Source: an uncultured Gemmatimonadota bacterium
Lineage (GTDB): Bacteria > Gemmatimonadota > Gemmatimonadetes > Gemmatimonadales > Gemmatimonadaceae
Length of the DNA stretch: 57,990 nt
Reading direction: 5' to 3'
Assembly: GCA_902825965.1 (NCBI GenBank)
Contig: CADEDA010000019.1
Span: 1-57,990, forward strand
This document shows positions 54,679-57,990 of the stretch, in pieces (positions within the stretch are counted from its first letter, which is position 1; each line of letters starts with the position of its first letter). A program made the translations under genes and the position numbers. A model generated the notes under the pieces. The model worked only from the letters and a program-made list of their open reading frames with translations. It did no database searches and was not told the DNA's origin.

Positions 54679-55832
54679 TCGAAGGTCCCTCGGACCACAG
54701 GTTGTCCGGCACGGACGTGCCAGAGGCCGCGCGCCATCACGTCGCGGACGGTGCCATCCGCATCGAGCACCACGAGGTCCGCGTCGGCACCGACCCGTAC
54801 CTGGCCCTTGCCCGGCAACCGGAGCAAGGCGGCCGGGTTGGCGGTGAACGCCGGCAGCACACGCTCCAGGGGTGCACCCTTGGCCACGGCGGCGCGCAGG
54901 GCCGTCGCGAGATCGCCCGGCTCGCCCACGCCCATGCGGGTCACCCGCCCGGCGTCATCGAAGGTCGGCAGGCAGCCGCCGCCGTCGGAACTCACGCTGA
55001 CACGATCCGCCGGCGCATCCGAGTCGAGATACCGCAGGAGCGCGTCCTCGGCCGCGTACGCATCCTCGCCCTCCGCCACCGGGAAGGCGGTGAGGTCCAC
55101 GTGCGAGCCCTCGCGCGCGAGCGCGATCGCGTCGTCGAGCAACGCCCTGCGCCGGTTGACGTGCGTGGGGTTGAAGGTGCGCGGGTACAGCTCCGTGCCG
55201 GCGAGCGCCGCGCGGATGGGCTCGAGCCCGCGCGCCCCGTCGCCCACATGCAGGTGCACCACGCCGGCCTTGCCCGTCATCAGGCCACCCACGTGGGCCT
55301 CGCTCGCGAGGCGTCGCAGCTCGTCCGTCGTCGGCTGCGACGAGCGATGGTCGCTGATCGCACACTTGGCACCGATCACGGCGTCGATGCTCGCGATGTC
55401 GCCCCGCACGGAGCCGGTGATGCTGACCGGCGGCACGTGGTAGCCGGCCGTGTAACACCACGCGGAGAGCCCTTCCTGCCGGATGCCGTGAACGGCGGTG
55501 ACGAGTTCACGCGGGTGGCGCGTCGCGTCGTCGGTGCCGAGCAGCGCGACGACGGACGTGATGCCGCTGCGCGTGAAGCGCGTGAGCGCGAGCGGGGGCA
55601 CCTTGGTGTGGGCACCGGCCTCCCCCCCGCCGCCGGTGAGGTGCACGTGGGCATCCACGAGTCCGGGGATGACGATGCGGCCCTCGCAGTCCACGGACTC
55701 GGCGCCGAGGTACGGCGGCAGGTCGAGGCGCGGCCCGCCCATCCACACGATGCGGCCGCCGGCGACGAGCAGGTGGCGGACGCCGAGCGGGGCGGGAGCG
55801 TAGACGCGCGCGTTGAGGAGGAGCGTGAGCAC
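54675..55832 (-). CDS. iadA: Isoaspartyl dipeptidase (beta-aspartyl peptidase)
   Basis: 385-residue amidohydrolase-superfamily enzyme that splits beta-aspartyl dipeptides. Here it would convert the cyanophycinase product beta-Asp-Arg to Asp and Arg. Visible motifs are VIPGLVDAHVHLTGGGGEAG with the HxH metal pair, GITSVVALLGTD, the AGYHVPPVSITGSVRGDI substrate loop, HLHVGDG, FNPTHVNRRRALLDD and VSVSSDGGGCLPTFDDAG. Start GTG 55832, five bases after TAACTT. It heads the cyanophycin operon. Confidence 0.93.
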   Translation of the reverse strand: MLTLLLNARVYAPAPLGVRHLLVAGGRIVWMGGPRLDLPPYLGAESVDCEGRIVIPGLVDAHVHLTGGGGEAGAHTKVPPLALTRFTRSGITSVVALLGTDDATRHPRELVTAVHGIRQEGLSAWCYTAGYHVPPVSITGSVRGDIASIDAVIGAKCAISDHRSSQPTTDELRRLASEAHVGGLMTGKAGVVHLHVGDGARGLEPIRAALAGTELYPRTFNPTHVNRRRALLDDAIALAREGSHVDLTAFPVAEGEDAYAAEDALLRYLDSDAPADRVSVSSDGGGCLPTFDDAGRVTRMGVGEPGDLATALRAAVAKGAPLERVLPAFTANPAALLRLPGKGQVRVGADADLVVLDADGTVRDVMARGLWHVRAGQPVVRGTFE

Positions 55833-55837
55833 GCTGG

Positions 55838-55876
55838 AAGTTACTCGGCTCCGAGCGCGTTTTGCACGCGCCGGAG
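55838..55876 (-). promoter_or_regulatory. Promoter region of the cyanophycin operon
   Basis: TAACTT (55838-55843) is the likely -10 element, five bases before GTG 55832. A hairpin (55849-55876; CTCCG/CGGAG and CGCGT/ACGCG with a small bulge) covers the spacer and -35 area. It could end the ftsX-envC transcript or bind a regulator. Confidence 0.4.
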
Positions 55877-55965
55877 TCGGGATTCGGTGGGCTCCGCTGC
55901 GCTGCCCGGCCGATCGGTCGCACTGCGGCTCCCACGCGCGTCGCCGCGAGACCGCGCGCGTCCGC

Positions 55966-57189
55966 CTACGGCCGCCGCAGCCACTCCAGCGGATCGAGTG
56001 CCGTCACGTCGCGGCGCATCTCGAAGTGCAGACGCGGCGGGAGATCGGGATCCGACTGCCCGACCGCCCCGAGCACGTCCCCCTTGTTGATCTTCGCGCC
56101 CTTCCGCACGCTGATCGCGCTGAGCGACATGTAGAGCGAGTACAGGCCGCCGCCGTGTTGCACGATCACCGTCAGTCCGTACGTGCCGTTCGGCTCGGCG
56201 TACACCACGTCGCCCGCGGCCACCGCCTTCACCGGTGTGCCCACCGGCGCGCCGATGCCGATCCCGTTCCAGCGGATCGACGTGTTGTTCGGGTTCATCG
56301 CCCGCCCGAACCGGTAGACGATCTCGCCGTTCACCGGCCAGTCGAGCCGCCCGAGGTCCGTCGTCGTCACCGAGCGCGTGGGCGGTGCGGCGTTGGGCCG
56401 CGCCTCGGCGCGCCGTCGCGAGGCTTCCAACGCGGCGATGATCCCGCCGAGCCGCTGCTCGTCGCGCTGCACCTGCTTGAGCCGCTCCTCCGCCTGCCGC
56501 GCCTGCGCTTGCAGCTGCGCCAGCGTGCGCCCGCGCTGCAGCTCCAGGCGCCGGAGCCGCGCCTCCTCGTCGGCCTTCTGCTGCCGGTTGGTCTCCATGT
56601 CGGACCGCAGGCGCACCAGCAGGTAGCGCTGGGCCGTGATCTGCCCGCTCAGCGTCTCCACGCGCTTCACCAGCGCCCGATCGCGTTGGGCCACCAGGTG
56701 CAGGTACTTGTAGCGCGCCACCAGCGCGCCGAACGATTCGGCCGAGAGCAGGGCCTCGAGGCTGTAGAGGGGCCCGCGCTTGTAGATCTCCTGCACGCGG
56801 TTCCGCAGGGTCGAGCGCTTGATGAGCAGTTCATCCTGCGTCCGCGCCAGGCTGGTGTTCACGTTCTCCACCTCCTCGACGAGCGACCCCAGCTGCGCGT
56901 CGAGGGAGCGCACCACGCGCGACGTGGCCGCGGCCTGCCGCTCGAGGTTCTGCCGTTCGGCGGCCACGTCGCGGGCATTGGATTGCAGGCGCCGCATGCG
57001 CTGCTCGAGTTCCTGGCGTTCGGTGCGGAGCCGCTCGAGTTCGAGTTGTTCCTGCCGCAGCCGCTCGGCGGCCTGCTGCGCGGACGGTGGCAACGGGGCC
57101 TTGGACTGCGCCGTCGCGGCGCCGGCCGGCAGGGCCAGCATGCCGGCGCCGAGCGCGAGCAGCAGCGCCGGCATCGCGCCGCGCATCAT
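55966..57189 (-). CDS. envC: EnvC-like murein hydrolase activator with degenerate LytM domain
   Basis: 407 residues. A signal peptide ends near GAATAQ. Long coiled coils follow (about 45-160 and 190-275; EQLELERLRTERQELEQRM, ERLKQVQRDEQRLGG). The LytM/M23 domain occupies about 295-405. Its metal ligands are missing: the HxGxD position reads RWNGIGIG, the HxH region reads PPRLHFE, and YAHL is YMSL. EnvC proteins lack catalytic residues and instead activate amidases on command from FtsEX. The gene follows ftsX by one base, which supports that role. Confidence 0.88.
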   Translation of the reverse strand: MMRGAMPALLLALGAGMLALPAGAATAQSKAPLPPSAQQAAERLRQEQLELERLRTERQELEQRMRRLQSNARDVAAERQNLERQAAATSRVVRSLDAQLGSLVEEVENVNTSLARTQDELLIKRSTLRNRVQEIYKRGPLYSLEALLSAESFGALVARYKYLHLVAQRDRALVKRVETLSGQITAQRYLLVRLRSDMETNRQQKADEEARLRRLELQRGRTLAQLQAQARQAEERLKQVQRDEQRLGGIIAALEASRRRAEARPNAAPPTRSVTTTDLGRLDWPVNGEIVYRFGRAMNPNNTSIRWNGIGIGAPVGTPVKAVAAGDVVYAEPNGTYGLTVIVQHGGGLYSLYMSLSAISVRKGAKINKGDVLGAVGQSDPDLPPRLHFEMRRDVTALDPLEWLRRP

Positions 57190-57190
57190 C

Positions 57191-57990
57191 TCAGACCCGC
57201 CGGAGGTGCCGGCCCACCGACACCGCACTGCCGAGAAGGCCGATCAAGGCGCCGCCGAGCACGCCGAGGATGGCGAGGCCGGTGCTGAAATACGTCGCCT
57301 CCACCACGTACTGTCCCACGAACTGGAACGTGAAGTACGTCAGCACGAGTGCGAGCAGCCCACCGAGCAGGCCCTTGAGGAACCCCTCCACGAGGAAGGG
57401 CGCGCGGATGAAGCCGTTGGTCGCACCCACGAGGCGCATGATGTGGATCTCGCGGCTCCGCGCCAGCACAGCCATGCGGATCGTCGAGCCGATGATGATC
57501 ACGGCGACGAGCGCGAAGGTGACGCCGAGCGAGAGGCCCACCGCGGTGGCGATGTTGCGGATCTTGTAGAGCTTCTCGACCCATTCCTCGCCATACCGGA
57601 TGTCGTCGATGAAGTCGTAGAACTCCAGGCGCCGCGCCACCGAGCGTACGTGCTCCGGGTCGCGGAAGCCCTCGCGCAGGCGCACTTCAATCGATGCCGG
57701 CAGGATGCCGGCCTCGAACACGTCCTCGAACTCGCCCAGCTCGCGGCGGGCGCGCTCGAGGGCCTGTACGTCGCTCACGTAGCGCACGGACGCGACCTCG
57801 GGGAACGCGGCGATGTCGCCCACCGCCGCACTCGTCGCCTCGGCCAGCGTGCCCTCGGCGACGAAGCCGCGGATCTCCACACGCTCCTCGACGTTGGCGA
57901 GCGCGTCGCGCAGGTTGAGGTAGACCAGGCCGAACAGCCCGAACGCGAACAGCGAGAACGCGATCGTGGTCACGCTCAGCAGGCTGAGCA
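57191..57990 (-). CDS. ftsX: Cell-division protein FtsX (5' end outside window)
   Basis: Partial: the reading frame continues past the window edge. The visible 266 residues contain the first transmembrane helix (TTIAFSLFAFGLFGLVYL), the periplasmic domain (NVEERVEIRGFVAEGTLAEA ... VEVRL-like region, FIDDIRYGEEWVEKLYKI) and three C-terminal helices. The cytoplasmic motif VLARSREIHIMRLVGATNGFI and FLVEGFLKGLLGG are typical. FtsX with ATPase FtsE signals through EnvC-type proteins to open septal peptidoglycan. ftsE probably lies just outside the window. Confidence 0.93.
   Translation of the reverse strand, partial: LSLLSVTTIAFSLFAFGLFGLVYLNLRDALANVEERVEIRGFVAEGTLAEATSAAVGDIAAFPEVASVRYVSDVQALERARRELGEFEDVFEAGILPASIEVRLREGFRDPEHVRSVARRLEFYDFIDDIRYGEEWVEKLYKIRNIATAVGLSLGVTFALVAVIIIGSTIRMAVLARSREIHIMRLVGATNGFIRAPFLVEGFLKGLLGGLLALVLTYFTFQFVGQYVVEATYFSTGLAILGVLGGALIGLLGSAVSVGRHLRRV

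Noticed and set aside
50182-55443. 1753-codon open frame on the plus strand across the cyanophycin operon
   Set aside because: Antisense shadow of four well-supported genes; no domain is visible in it.

Overview
This 58 kb window is a GC-rich, gene-dense bacterial chromosome segment with about 50 protein genes and two tRNAs. I see no phage genes, insertion sequences, CRISPR arrays or rRNA. Several features suggest a member of the Gemmatimonadota: many exported proteins whose signal peptides end in Ala-Gln, carboxypeptidase-regulatory/TonB-type envelope proteins, many GTG starts, and a cyanophycin gene set in a non-cyanobacterium. This assignment is an inference from style and content, not from a marker search.

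Layout. 0-4.2 kb: translation and SRP cluster ffh-rpsP-rimM-trmD-rplS-rnhB. 4.2-12 kb: a plug-like outer-membrane-associated protein, a tightly coupled transport/hydrolase trio (ArsB/NhaD-type permease, N-formylglutamate amidohydrolase, AbgT transporter), tRNA-Lys, and a three-gene exported-protein locus that I do not recognise. 12-14.5 kb: NarL-type response regulator and PAS/GAF histidine kinase. 14.5-21 kb: two GT4 glycosyltransferases flanking a phosphodiesterase and a PAP2 phosphatase, a serine beta-lactamase-like hydrolase and a LysM lytic transglycosylase. 20.9-29.6 kb: moaC-holB, P1 peptidase, PPOX protein, purE-purK, S9 peptidase, DUF1697 protein, an SDR and tRNA-Asn. 29.8-34.5 kb: MacB-like permease, histone H1-like protein, uvrA. 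34.5-40.6 kb: Ser/Thr kinase, ABC exporter, FHA protein, PP2C phosphatase and a 63-residue protein. 40.6-45.9 kb: HD phosphohydrolase, pckA, maeB. 46-49.3 kb: ZnuD-like TonB receptor with a small exported protein and a lipoprotein. 49.4-55.8 kb: cyanophycin operon. 55.9-58 kb: envC-like gene and ftsX, the latter cut by the window edge.

How the genes work together. The 55.8-49.4 kb minus-strand operon encodes isoaspartyl dipeptidase, cyanophycinase, cyanophycin synthetase and a second Mur-ligase-type protein that has no ATP-grasp module. Together they cover synthesis and complete breakdown of an Asp/Arg storage polymer. maeB and pckA next to it connect C4 acids to PEP and pyruvate. ftsX plus a LytM protein lacking the metal ligands form a division-linked amidase-activation pair. 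The kinase, phosphatase and FHA genes form a local phospho-signalling module.

Regulatory reading. Many genes have no Shine-Dalgarno sequence. Instead, a TAnnTT-like -10 hexamer lies 5-7 bases before the start codon, which is the arrangement expected for leaderless mRNAs. Several other promoters fit TTGnnn-17-TAGCTT. Strong GC hairpins separate several transcription units. No gene-free stretch exceeds 300 bases.
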